A stretch of 64,000 nucleotides of DNA from a virus. The notes beneath the pieces are model-generated. The model was given only the letters and a program-made list of their open reading frames with translations. It did no database searches and was not told the origin of the DNA. The stretch is from the IMG/VR virus record IMGVR_UViG_3300024054_000362, positions 124,001-188,000 of that record; one strand, given 5' to 3'. Numbering within the stretch: position 1 is the first letter of the stretch; every line of letters begins with the position of its first letter. Below are positions 47,419 through 55,276 of this stretch, one piece after another. The position numbers were made by a program, and so were the translations under genes.

Positions 47419-48626
47419 ACCCTATCAAGCTGTCCATCTGCATCAGTTCGCTCAACAGTCGGCACGCAACGTTGCACCGTCTCGTACGGCAGCTCCAGAC
47501 ACAACCACGTAGCGACGAGATCGAGATCCTGATCGCTGCCGACGAGCGACGACATCCCACCGGTGCCAAGCGCAATCGGTTGGTGGCTTCTGCCGTTGGT
47601 GCCTACGTCGTTCACATCGACGACGATGACATGGTTGCGGTCGACTACGTCCCCAAGGTACTTGCTGCGATCGATGCGAATCGTGGCGTCGACGTCATCC
47701 TGCTTCGCGGTCGCCGTACGCATGTGGGTGGAGCTGCAGTCGTGTTCGACTATCGGCTCGGCGGTGAAGAAGGCGAAGTCGACAAGAACGGCGTCCTCTG
47801 GCGCAACCCGGCCCATTTGTGTCCCATCCGTGCGGACATCGCCAAGTCGGTTCCGTTTGAGGAGATCTGGTTCGCTGAAGATGTTCGTTGGCTCGAACAG
47901 GTCAAGCCTCTTCTCAAGACCGCTGCGCGCGCAGGCACACCTAACGAAGTGCTCTACAACTACCTATGGGAACCTAACAAGGACGTCTATATCTCCATGG
48001 TCACCGATCCGAAAGCCCCCAAGCCCGTCATGAAGATCGGCGGCGTCGTCATCGCAAACCCGGCAGCGACCGTCGACGTTTCCGATCACGAGTGCATCTT
48101 CGCGCCACAGTACGTCGAGCGATCAGGACCCGGCTCGACGGTCGAATTCAGTGCGCCGTACCGCGAGTTTCTGCGCAACTTCATCCGCGATCTGAAGATC
48201 CGTTCGATCGTCGATCTCGGCTGCGGTGACATGACCATCATGTCGAACGTCGACATGAACGACGCGCAATACCTAGGACTCGACGTCATTCCCGAACGCA
48301 TCAAGCGCAACCGCGTGAAGTGTCCGCAGCTGGCTTTCGAGCATCGCGACATTCACAAGGGGCCGTTCCCGGCTGCGGACCTCTTCATTTGCAAGGATGT
48401 CGTCCAACACTGGTCGAACGAGGACATCCAAGGCTGGCTCGTCGATCTGCGAAGGGCACACTTTCGCTTCGCGCTCGTTACAAACTGCAACTACGGGCCG
48501 ACGGTCAACACCAAGATCGCGACCGGCGGCTGGCGTGCAATCGACTTGACCAAATCGCCGTTCTCCGTCGGCGAAGTCGTCTTCACCTGGGGCAACAAGG
48601 ATGTCGTCCTACTGCGAGGCATGTGA
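47415..48626 (+). CDS. Glycosyltransferase-methyltransferase fusion
   Basis: 403 residues. The N-terminal half is GT-A family 2: LSICISSLNSRHATLHRLVR, GAKRNRLVASAVGAYVVHID then DDDM. The C-terminal half (from about 250) is a class I SAM methyltransferase: IVDLGCGDMTIM, YLGLDVIPE, LFICKDVVQHWSNEDIQGW. A sugar could be transferred and then methylated by one enzyme. ATGA overlap on both sides. Confidence 0.85.
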   Translation: MNPIKLSICISSLNSRHATLHRLVRQLQTQPRSDEIEILIAADERRHPTGAKRNRLVASAVGAYVVHIDDDDMVAVDYVPKVLAAIDANRGVDVILLRGRRTHVGGAAVVFDYRLGGEEGEVDKNGVLWRNPAHLCPIRADIAKSVPFEEIWFAEDVRWLEQVKPLLKTAARAGTPNEVLYNYLWEPNKDVYISMVTDPKAPKPVMKIGGVVIANPAATVDVSDHECIFAPQYVERSGPGSTVEFSAPYREFLRNFIRDLKIRSIVDLGCGDMTIMSNVDMNDAQYLGLDVIPERIKRNRVKCPQLAFEHRDIHKGPFPAADLFICKDVVQHWSNEDIQGWLVDLRRAHFRFALVTNCNYGPTVNTKIATGGWRAIDLTKSPFSVGEVVFTWGNKDVVLLRGM

Positions 48627-49174
48627 TGCATCTCCACGAAATTCTCACTGCCGAGTTCAACCGTTTCGGCAACGCACCGCTCAACATCATCGAGACCGGT
48701 ACGATTCGCGGCGACAGTGAGGCGTCTCGCCTCGGTGACGGCTGGTCGACGCTCTGGTTCGCAGAGCGTCGTGCGCGATGCGGCGGTGAGCTGCTCTCGA
48801 TCGACCTGGACGTGTCGACGGCGGCAACGGTGCTCGCCGAGCACGGCGTCGCGGATGGCGTCGAACTGGAACAAGGCCACAGCATCGATCGTCTGGCGTT
48901 CCGTTGCCGTCGAGGTCGACGATGGGACGTCATCCTTCTCGACAGCGACAACGACGCACAGCTCATCCTGCACGAGTTTCTGATCGCGCAGCACCTCGTC
49001 ACCGATGGCGGTCTCGTCATGATCGATGACGTCCGTATGCCGAACCAACCGATCGGCGCCCTCAAGGGCGATCAGGTATGGCCCTACATCAAGAAGCGCG
49101 GTCTCGCGCATCACATCGTAGAGCGTGAAGGCTGGAACGGTTATCGCACGGGCGTACTCACCGTCCAGCTGTGA
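48626..49174 (+). CDS. Class I methyltransferase (FkbM/Methyltransf_24-like)
   Basis: 182 residues. LNIIETGTIRGDSEASRLGD, LLSIDLDVSTAATVL, WDVILLDSDNDAQLILHEFL and GGLVMIDDVRMP follow the Methyltransf_24 layout. Third gene of the glycan cluster. Probably O-methylates a glycan. Ends 1 nt from the convergent coat-like gene. Confidence 0.75.
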   Translation: MHLHEILTAEFNRFGNAPLNIIETGTIRGDSEASRLGDGWSTLWFAERRARCGGELLSIDLDVSTAATVLAEHGVADGVELEQGHSIDRLAFRCRRGRRWDVILLDSDNDAQLILHEFLIAQHLVTDGGLVMIDDVRMPNQPIGALKGDQVWPYIKKRGLAHHIVEREGWNGYRTGVLTVQL

Positions 49175-49570
49175 CTACTGGCCGGGGTTGTACGTGTCCG
49201 CGTCGCCGGGTCCCACGATCGAGTGTGGATCCCAGAAGAGCACGTTCGGTGTCACTGTCACCGGTGGCGAGCTGGTGTTGGTGAACGTGACCTTTACGGT
49301 GTTGGTCGCTGGGTCGACGAACGGCTCGCCGTGGGTGATGCCTGTCCAGTCCGATAGCGGCGCCATCGGGATCACCTGGATACGCGACGCCGGAAGGGTA
49401 CCGTCGGCAGGTCCCGGTGGTGCCACTGTCACACCGAGAGGCGGTTCGCCGATCGACTCGCTCTCGAACGACCTGTTGACCTGGGTGAGACCGGTGTCGA
49501 TGGTCGTCACGCCGCCCGCCAGCGTCATGCGCTGACGATTCCAGAGAAGCTGTCCTGCCTTCTTGCTCAT
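49175..49570 (-). CDS. Candidate coat protein, paralogue of 44858-45250
   Basis: 131 residues. Near-identical blocks to its paralogue (AGQLLWNRQR, INRSFESESIGEPPLGVT versus VNRSFESESIGEPPLGVT, VGPGDADTYN). The second half (TVKVTFTNTSSPPVTVTPN) looks like beta sandwich strands. AGGAG 5 nt before the ATG and the conserved hairpin leader suggest strong expression. The two copies are on opposite strands 4 kb apart. Confidence 0.65.
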   Translation of the reverse strand: MSKKAGQLLWNRQRMTLAGGVTTIDTGLTQVNRSFESESIGEPPLGVTVAPPGPADGTLPASRIQVIPMAPLSDWTGITHGEPFVDPATNTVKVTFTNTSSPPVTVTPNVLFWDPHSIVGPGDADTYNPGQ

Positions 49571-49579
49571 GGTTTCTCC

Positions 49580-49620
49580 TGTGCCGTAGCCGGATCCCGC
49601 AAAATGCGGGACGAGGTTCC
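49580..49620 (-). promoter_or_regulatory. Hairpin leader shared with the 44498 gene
   Basis: Minus strand: ACCTCGT, a hairpin CCCGCA-TTT-TGCGGG (49596-49610), CCGGCTACGGC, then AGGAG. The stem differs from the 44459 copy at most positions yet pairs fully. Confidence 0.65.
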
Positions 49621-49634
49621 ATGAAGCTACACCC

Positions 49635-49650
49635 GATCGCGCGAGCGATC
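49635..49650 (-). promoter_or_regulatory. Palindrome for the 49570 gene
   Basis: GATCGCGCGAGCGATC, followed on the minus strand by GGGTGTAGCTTC (-10-like TAGCTT). It overlaps the stop end of the 50332 gene. Confidence 0.65.
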
Positions 49651-50332
49651 AACGCCGCCTACGATAACGTCGACCTACGCCCGCGCTGCCGTGCCGCTTG
49701 GCGCGCCAACGGGACACGCCATACACGATTCCGGCACCGAGCCCAGCAAGCACAACGGCCGCGCCGGCTCCGACGAGGATCGGATGGTCGAGGGCGAACT
49801 GGGCCGCCGGATGCTTGTTGAGGAAGATCGCTGTGTCGAGGACAGGAATCAGCTTATCGACGCCGGAGCCCGTCGAAGTAGCTGGCGCAGAACCGTCAGC
49901 GGGTACGGGTGCCTTGGCAGCTTCTTGCGCCTTCAAGGTCTGAAGGCGTTCGATCACCTGTGGAAGTGCAGGGTCCTGTGCGATCTGAAGAATCGTGTCG
50001 AGGTGCGGTCCGGCTTGCGTGAGGATCTGTTGGAGCTTCGCAAGCAGCTCGGGAGCCTGCTGCACGATGGCGGCGATGTCGCTGGTGATGTCGCCAAGGC
50101 CGTTCGACATGAAAGGCAGCCGCGCAAGGCGGGACTGCAAATCGAAATCGTCATCGGTCGACCACACCGTCGGCCAGTTCTTGGGCTGACCTGGGATCGC
50201 GCCGACGCCGGCAAGGCCGGGGGGTTGCGGGATGAAATGGAAGACGCGACCAGCGCGTGCGATCGCGTCTTCTTGCGCATCGGTCGAGAGCACTCGCACG
50301 GAGCCGCCAAGCTGATGTTGAAGTGCGAGCAC
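49649..50332 (-). CDS. Helical protein with C-terminal membrane anchor and Arg tail
   Basis: 227 residues from GTG. N-terminus MLALQHQLGGSVRVL, central helices (ELLAKLQQILTQAGPHLD, LPQVIERLQTLKAQEAA), an Ala/Pro linker, then a membrane helix (LVGAGAAVVLAGLGAGIVYG) and RRYRRRR. Same architecture as 6765. Putative virion membrane protein; TAGGCT ends 6 nt before the GTG. Confidence 0.7.
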   Translation of the reverse strand: MLALQHQLGGSVRVLSTDAQEDAIARAGRVFHFIPQPPGLAGVGAIPGQPKNWPTVWSTDDDFDLQSRLARLPFMSNGLGDITSDIAAIVQQAPELLAKLQQILTQAGPHLDTILQIAQDPALPQVIERLQTLKAQEAAKAPVPADGSAPATSTGSGVDKLIPVLDTAIFLNKHPAAQFALDHPILVGAGAAVVLAGLGAGIVYGVSRWRAKRHGSAGVGRRYRRRR

Positions 50333-50338
50333 GGTCCA

Positions 50339-50365
50339 AGCCTATCATCGATCGCGCGAGCGATC
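50339..50365 (-). promoter_or_regulatory. Palindrome between divergent genes
   Basis: GATCGCGCGAGCGATC (50350-50365); minus-strand TAGGCT at 50344-50339. The plus-strand gene at 50419 has its own TAGGGT ending 7 nt before its ATG, 50 nt away. Confidence 0.65.
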
Positions 50366-50418
50366 ACGACTCAGCCTTTGTGCTTCCCCATCGCGGATCC
50401 CGTAGTAGGGTCGCCGAC

Positions 50419-51000
50419 ATGACGATCGAATCTCTCATCGTTGCGATCCTTGCCATCACGGGCACAGCAGCGCCGCACACGTCCAAGAATGCGCGCGTGC
50501 ACGCAGAGAGCGCACAGGCAGTCGCCACCGTCGATTTCCCGGTCGAAGTTCTCCTCGGTACGGCCTACGTCGAATCGCGCTTCTATCAGACGGCGCTGAG
50601 TCGGTTGGAGGATTGTACGGATCCGAAGGATCCTAAAACCTGCATTCGAAAGACCGGCGTGTGGGCCAGCCATGTACCGCCGCCGACGGCGCGACCGGAC
50701 TGGTACTGTGGGCCGCTACAGACGGGCGGCTGGGTCACGTGGGCCGAGTGTCAGCGGATGCGGACGGACGTGCTGTACGGTTACCAGCAGGGCGTGCGCG
50801 AGCTGACGAAGTGGTGGAACGATCCGAGCTGTTCGCGACTACCGGATGACGATCGGCTGCGTTGTACGCTTGCCGGACACAACGCCGGGTATGCAGGTGC
50901 GGCGAACTACAAGGTCTCGCCGTACGTTCGTGACGTGTTCAAGGCGCGCGATCGGATCGTGAAGATCACCGAGCACGAAGAGTTGAAGCCGGGTAGCTAG
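50419..51000 (+). CDS. Lytic transglycosylase-like lysozyme with signal sequence
   Basis: 193 residues. A hydrophobic N-terminus (LIVAILAITGTAAPH) may be a signal peptide or anchor. VEVLLGTAYVESRFYQTALS carries the catalytic Glu, followed by CGPLQTGGWVTW and AGHNAGYAGAANY, the SLT goose-lysozyme pattern. Several Cys may form disulphides. Likely cleaves peptidoglycan during entry or lysis. Confidence 0.8.
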   Translation: MTIESLIVAILAITGTAAPHTSKNARVHAESAQAVATVDFPVEVLLGTAYVESRFYQTALSRLEDCTDPKDPKTCIRKTGVWASHVPPPTARPDWYCGPLQTGGWVTWAECQRMRTDVLYGYQQGVRELTKWWNDPSCSRLPDDDRLRCTLAGHNAGYAGAANYKVSPYVRDVFKARDRIVKITEHEELKPGS

Positions 51001-51326
51001 CGGCGCTTCTTGCGGCGGCTCTTGCGCTTGCGCGAGCGGCCGAGATTCGTGGGACAGAGACTGCCGTGGTAGAGCAGCGTGCCGGCAGGGTATCCACGGT
51101 TTTGCCGAGTCTGATTCCGCTCGGTGTACCAGTCGACGACCTTACGGTTCGTCGAGGACGAACACGGCACGTAGCATTGGATGTCGCCGCGCTGGCTCGG
51201 CTTCCCCGACGCCATCGCGACGTCGACGCACTCGCGCGTACTGAGGCCGTGGCGCTGCGCGGCGCGGCGCGCGCTTTTCATTGGGCCCTTGACGATCAAC
51301 GAGACGCTGTTCGCACGTGTCGCCAC
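50997..51326 (-). CDS. Arg-tailed small protein, paralogue of the 54346 protein's C-terminus
   Basis: 109 residues. VSLIVKGPMKSARRAAQRHG, CYVPCSSSTNRKVVDWYT, AGTLLYHGSLC then a tail of RKRKSRRKKRR match VSLIAKGPKKSVQREAARYG, CFTACTPSTRDRLDKWF and PGSLLYVGGSC with RRRKRRR in the 53831 gene. Probable virion or DNA-condensing protein. Confidence 0.7.
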   Translation of the reverse strand: MATRANSVSLIVKGPMKSARRAAQRHGLSTRECVDVAMASGKPSQRGDIQCYVPCSSSTNRKVVDWYTERNQTRQNRGYPAGTLLYHGSLCPTNLGRSRKRKSRRKKRR

Positions 51327-51328
51327 GG

Positions 51329-51766
51329 TTAGCGTCCTGCGGTGCGGTTCTTGGTGCGGCCCGCGTAGCGGTAGAGCGCGACGCCGAACACTGCGAGCGC
51401 ACCACCGACGGCGAGCGCGCCACCGGCGACGAGCATGTTCGAAACCGTCGGGCTCTGGTTCGCGAGGAACGAGTCGATGCCGCCGAACTGACGTCGGTAG
51501 GGGATCACGGTCTGGCCTCCGTTGATGGACGTGAAGTAGCTGGGGTCGCAGTAGTCGCAGACAGGTCCGCGTGCGGGGTAGCGGCGGCGGTACATCTGCG
51601 GCGTGCCGCCGGGGCCGTAGACCGGTGTCGCGACGCGGGTCGGTCCGACGATGGCCTGATGTGGCGCGAGCGGCTGACCAGCCGATGGAAAAGACACCGT
51701 GGGCTCGTCGCGCAGCCCTGCGAGCTGCGCGTCACTGAGACCTTCCAAGGTGAATACGTGGGGCAC
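51329..51766 (-). CDS. Protein with C-terminal membrane anchor and basic tail
   Basis: 145 residues from GTG, with AAGGAG upstream. Pro/Tyr/Arg-rich middle (YRRRYPARGPVCDYCDPSYF), then a membrane helix (MLVAGGALAVGGALAVFGVA) and YRYAGRTKNRTAGR. Promoted by the palindrome at 51798. Putative virion membrane protein. Confidence 0.7.
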   Translation of the reverse strand: MPHVFTLEGLSDAQLAGLRDEPTVSFPSAGQPLAPHQAIVGPTRVATPVYGPGGTPQMYRRRYPARGPVCDYCDPSYFTSINGGQTVIPYRRQFGGIDSFLANQSPTVSNMLVAGGALAVGGALAVFGVALYRYAGRTKNRTAGR

Positions 51767-51797
51767 TGGGTCAGCTCCTTGCTCTACAACCTACCAC

Positions 51798-51813
51798 GAT
51801 CGCGTGCGCGATC
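51798..51813 (-). promoter_or_regulatory. Palindrome for the 51766 operon
   Basis: GATCGCGTGCGCGATC followed on the minus strand by GTGGTAGGTT (extended -10). A 5' leader with its own RBS follows, so this mRNA is not leaderless. Confidence 0.65.
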
Positions 51814-51814
51814 G

Positions 51815-52348
51815 TTACTTACGTCGCCGCCCCCGTAGTGGCATGTCGGGCGGGAAATCGAACTTGCCGGTCGCGGCCCACGTGCCACAGGCGGCGTTTG
51901 CCTTGGCGACCGCATCCATGGGCGAGTCGACGTCGACGCGCACACCGGGCTGCTTGTCCGTGGTGCAGAAGCGCAAGAACGGTTGGCCCTTGTCGAATGC
52001 AAGTTGAACTGGGCAACCCTTGCGCTTGAGCGCACCTGCGCACGGCTTGGGACAGGGGCGTGGCTTTATCTTGCCCTTGTGCTTGCCCTTCTTGACTTCG
52101 TACTGGCCACACGACTTCCCGTCGACGGAATCGACGCTCTTGCTCGTCGAACGGAAGCTGCGGTTGAGGTCGAACTGCGTGACGGCAACGCGGCTCTCGC
52201 CAACGATCGTACACGCATTGGCGTCGACCTGTCCCGTTCGACCTGACTTGGCGCCGACAACGACACGAAGACAAGGCACGCTTGACGTGTCTGGCTTTGG
52301 CTTCTTGATCTTCTTGGGCTTGGTCGTGGTCGTTTGGGATTTCGCCAT
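51815..52348 (-). CDS. Lys/Arg-rich Cys protein, putative virion component
   Basis: 177 residues. Lys-rich N-terminus (KPKKIKKPKPDTSS), a beta core with several Cys (VPCLRVVVGAKSGRTGQVDA, PRPCPKPCAGALKRKGCPV) and RGRRRK end. Last gene of the long minus operon starting at 55796. Confidence 0.65.
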   Translation of the reverse strand: MAKSQTTTTKPKKIKKPKPDTSSVPCLRVVVGAKSGRTGQVDANACTIVGESRVAVTQFDLNRSFRSTSKSVDSVDGKSCGQYEVKKGKHKGKIKPRPCPKPCAGALKRKGCPVQLAFDKGQPFLRFCTTDKQPGVRVDVDSPMDAVAKANAACGTWAATGKFDFPPDMPLRGRRRK

Positions 52349-52356
52349 GGCGATCC

Positions 52357-53730
52357 TCAGTGAAGAGAGTAGTTGACGATCTCACCGGGAGCGATCCAAC
52401 AAGCGCGACAGCCCTTGCCGTCCGGTCCGCCGAGACCTGGCGGTGCTACGGCTTTGCGACACGTGTGCTTCGCGTCTTCGGTCGCATACGCTTGGCAGTT
52501 CCACGTGTAGCGAGGATCGGGACCCGTCATCTTCGGCTCGAAGCGTTGGGCATGTTGATAGACGTACTGCTCGCGCTCCGGCGTCATGCCGCGGTTCTGT
52601 TCGACTTGCAGTACGACCGTCGCGCCCGCCCAGCCAGGACCGAGATGCTGTCCGACGGGGTCGTAGCCTTCGATGCGACGATTCCAGCCGGGACCGGGTT
52701 CGTTCACTTCGTACGCGCTCGGTCGGATGATGAAGTTGCGCGGATCGCGGTTGATGTCATTGACCGCGTCGGTACCCCATTCGGTCGCCCAGATGCGCGA
52801 CGGCGCCCAGAACGTGATGTCAGGAAGGCGATCTGCGATCATCTTCCACTGCTGCAGGTATTCAGGTTCGAAGAAGTCGCCCGAGTCGTGGATCCGAAAG
52901 AAGCGCCGACCGGTCGGTTCAGATGGCAGCGCTTGCGTCTTCTCGACGACCTTCTCTTCACCGGTCTCGGTGTTGACGATCTTCACCTCTTCCTTCACCG
53001 TGCCGCCGTTCAGCTTGTAGTCCGCGTTGTTGATCGCGTAGACCATTGTCTCGACGAACGCGGTCGACGGTCCGTACGGGCCTTGAACATTGAACTTGAT
53101 CGCTTGCCGCGCCCACAGGAACCGAAGGATCTGCGCGAACTGCACTTGGCCCGTCGAGTACTGTCCACCCTGCGCGTAACAGAACTGGCAGATGGCCTGC
53201 GCCAGGTTGACAGGCGCGTTGTACGGTCGACCGAGACCGTAGTTGACGTACTTCGCTGCTTTGCGCAGTGCATCTGCGGGAACGAGGCTTTGTCCAGCGA
53301 CCGCACCAGGGCACGCGCCACCGACTTGCGGCGGTCCTGCAGGGATGCTCCACGACGGCGTGTTCATCTTCGACGTCCATGACAGAAGTTGGTACTGCTG
53401 GACGTTGGGGTTGGTTGCAGGATTCCACGCCGGGCCAGGCCCGATCGGCTGATCGAGCACGACGTAGACGTTGCTCGGATCCTTGCCGTGCACGTTGCCG
53501 GGACGGACGACAAACTGCTTGGTCTCCAGACTACGGATGACGGCGTCACGTACGAACATCATGCCGAGCAGCCCAGCATGCGCATCCGCGAGAACAGCAC
53601 TGGGCGCAGGACAGGCCGGATGATCCTCACCGAGGTACGCGCCGTTCATCGACCCGACGCACATATCGTACGCACGTTCGATGGCGGTGACGTCTTCGGT
53701 GACTTCGAGGTGCGGAATGATGGCTGCCAT
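52357..53730 (-). CDS. GP88-like protein
   Basis: 457 residues. The central part matches the phage 'gene product 88' pattern: AICQFCYAQGGQYST, then FFRIHDSGDFFEPEYLQQWK and ITFWAPSRIW. Further Cys are at the C-terminus (CRKAV, GCRACW). GP88 homologues occur in many phages and plasmids with unknown activity; the Cys/His pattern suggests a metal centre. It is the largest product of this operon. Confidence 0.75.
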   Translation of the reverse strand: MAAIIPHLEVTEDVTAIERAYDMCVGSMNGAYLGEDHPACPAPSAVLADAHAGLLGMMFVRDAVIRSLETKQFVVRPGNVHGKDPSNVYVVLDQPIGPGPAWNPATNPNVQQYQLLSWTSKMNTPSWSIPAGPPQVGGACPGAVAGQSLVPADALRKAAKYVNYGLGRPYNAPVNLAQAICQFCYAQGGQYSTGQVQFAQILRFLWARQAIKFNVQGPYGPSTAFVETMVYAINNADYKLNGGTVKEEVKIVNTETGEEKVVEKTQALPSEPTGRRFFRIHDSGDFFEPEYLQQWKMIADRLPDITFWAPSRIWATEWGTDAVNDINRDPRNFIIRPSAYEVNEPGPGWNRRIEGYDPVGQHLGPGWAGATVVLQVEQNRGMTPEREQYVYQHAQRFEPKMTGPDPRYTWNCQAYATEDAKHTCRKAVAPPGLGGPDGKGCRACWIAPGEIVNYSLH

Positions 53731-53735
53731 GGTGT

Positions 53736-53828
53736 TTACTCGGTGATGCGGTAGCGGTCGCGACCCCGACGATCGAACAAGTTCCCCGAGTTGGGGCGTA
53801 CGCCTTCGCGAAGATTTGGTGCACGCAT
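53736..53828 (-). CDS. 30-residue Arg-rich peptide
   Basis: Thirty residues beginning MRAPNLREGVRPNSG. GGAGG sits 8 nt before the ATG and the gene fits exactly between its neighbours (2 and 5 nt gaps). Too short to assign. Confidence 0.55.
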   Translation of the reverse strand: MRAPNLREGVRPNSGNLFDRRGRDRYRITE

Positions 53829-53830
53829 CT

Positions 53831-54346
53831 TCAGCGCCTCCGCTTGCGACGACGACGTGTGCCGTCGAGCGCGCTCAGGCACGAACCTCCGACGTACAGC
53901 AGCGAGCCGGGCGAACTCCAGGTCCGCTGCGTCGAACGGTTGGGACGGCTCGCCCTGAACCACTTGTCGAGGCGATCACGCGTCGATGGTGTGCAGGCGG
54001 TGAAGCACTGCACGTCCTTGCCGTGGGTCACGCACGACGACATCGGGATGCCGTAGCGCGCCGCCTCACGCTGGACGCTCTTCTTGGGGCCCTTCGCGAT
54101 CAGCGAGACGTGCTCGCGGCGCTTCGCGGTGCCGAGGCCGCGCGAGCCGCGCCCACCCTTGACTTTGACGGACACGACGTTGCGATCGTCGGCAATGCCG
54201 GGCGTACCGTGCTTGCCACCCATGTTGAGCACCCAGCCACCATGCGATGAACGCATGACGGCGGTGCCCGTGCGCTGTTGGCCTTGTGGCGTGACGATCG
54301 TAACGCGATCACCGGGCTTGATGACCTTGATCAGTGGATTCGCCAT
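53831..54346 (-). CDS. Fusion of two paralogous small domains with Arg tail
   Basis: 171 residues. Residues about 8-65 match the whole 8034 protein; residues about 70-171 match the 51326 protein. It is thus a two-domain version of two stand-alone proteins. Ends in TRRRRKRRR. Cys at CVTHG, CFTAC and SCLS. Putative virion core protein. Confidence 0.75.
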   Translation of the reverse strand: MANPLIKVIKPGDRVTIVTPQGQQRTGTAVMRSSHGGWVLNMGGKHGTPGIADDRNVVSVKVKGGRGSRGLGTAKRREHVSLIAKGPKKSVQREAARYGIPMSSCVTHGKDVQCFTACTPSTRDRLDKWFRASRPNRSTQRTWSSPGSLLYVGGSCLSALDGTRRRRKRRR

Positions 54347-54348
54347 GG

Positions 54349-54753
54349 CTAGCGCCTCGCTTTCCGACGGCGTCGACGGCCGAGACCGTTGTTGCGATTG
54401 ACGAGACAGTTCTCCGCGAACTCGCCCGCCGCTTTGCGGATCAGGCCTGCGTGCGACGGCGCGCTCGCACGACCGCCCGCGCTCTGGTGTGCGAGGTACT
54501 GACCGTAGTGCGTCATCATCTCGGCGTAGTCAGCCCACGCCGCACCGCACTTGCCGTTGCGCGACTTGTTGGTGACCATCGCGATCGAGTATCCGATGTC
54601 GTCGGACGCCTCGGTCATCTTCTTGGTGTGGATCGCCTCGGAGCTGCCAAGCCCGCGACGTGAACGCTTACGGCGTTGTGCATGGCCCTTCATACGACGC
54701 TCGTGCGCTTTGCGTTTGTGGAACGCGCGAGAACGCGTCTTCTTGTTCGCCAT
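54349..54753 (-). CDS. Arg-rich helical protein, putative virion core component
   Basis: 134 residues with both ends highly basic (KRKAHERRMKGHAQRRKRSR near the start, GRRRRRKARR at the end) and a helical middle (WADYAEMMTHYGQYLAHQSA). Two Cys. Looks like a nucleic-acid-condensing protein. Confidence 0.65.
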   Translation of the reverse strand: MANKKTRSRAFHKRKAHERRMKGHAQRRKRSRRGLGSSEAIHTKKMTEASDDIGYSIAMVTNKSRNGKCGAAWADYAEMMTHYGQYLAHQSAGGRASAPSHAGLIRKAAGEFAENCLVNRNNGLGRRRRRKARR

Positions 54754-54755
54754 GA

Positions 54756-55034
54756 CTAGCGCTTCGCCTTCCGGCGACGACGGCGACGACCGACGCCGCC
54801 GCCGACGTTGTAGCACTCGTTGCGGTTGCACTCGGCGATCGTCCGTTGCATGCCAGGCAGCCCTTCCTCGACGCGACAGACCGCGTTCGGGAACTGGCGC
54901 GAGCACGCGTGGCCGGCATCCATCGCTGCGCTGTATGACTTGTGGAGGCTGCGTCGATAGCCCGAAGGGCCGCTGACGACAAATCGTCCCGACGACGAGC
55001 CGAGTGACTTCCTACGACGACGTTTCTTCGCCAT
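54756..55034 (-). CDS. Arg-tailed Cys protein, putative virion core component
   Basis: 92 residues. MAKKRRRRKSLGSSSG start, Cys at HACSRQ, AVCRVE, AECNRNECYN, and GRRRRRRKAKR end. Paired Cys with basic ends recur through this block. Confidence 0.65.
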   Translation of the reverse strand: MAKKRRRRKSLGSSSGRFVVSGPSGYRRSLHKSYSAAMDAGHACSRQFPNAVCRVEEGLPGMQRTIAECNRNECYNVGGGVGRRRRRRKAKR

Positions 55035-55036
55035 GG

Positions 55037-55276
55037 CTAGCGGCTCCTCTTCTTCTTCTTGCTCTTGCCCTTCTTGCGACGACGGCGCCCGAAGTTGACG
55101 GGGCACGCGCGCTCGTGGATGCGTGTGTCGACGTCGCCGACGTTGAGTCGGCGACGGCCGCCCGGGAGGATGACCGTGTGACGAGCGTCGACCTTGCGAC
55201 GCGTCGCCGTGATCGTCTCGGCGTCGAACGCGAAGCAGGCGCCGATCGGAAGCTGTCGGAACGTACGCGCTGGCAT
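55037..55276 (-). CDS. Arg/Lys-tailed small beta protein
   Basis: 79 residues. Short beta domain (PIGACFAFDAETITATRRKV, TVILPGGRRRLNVGDVDTRI) and an extreme basic tail GRRRRKKGKSKKKKRSR. ATG shares a base with the upstream TGA. Confidence 0.65.
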   Translation of the reverse strand: MPARTFRQLPIGACFAFDAETITATRRKVDARHTVILPGGRRRLNVGDVDTRIHERACPVNFGRRRRKKGKSKKKKRSR

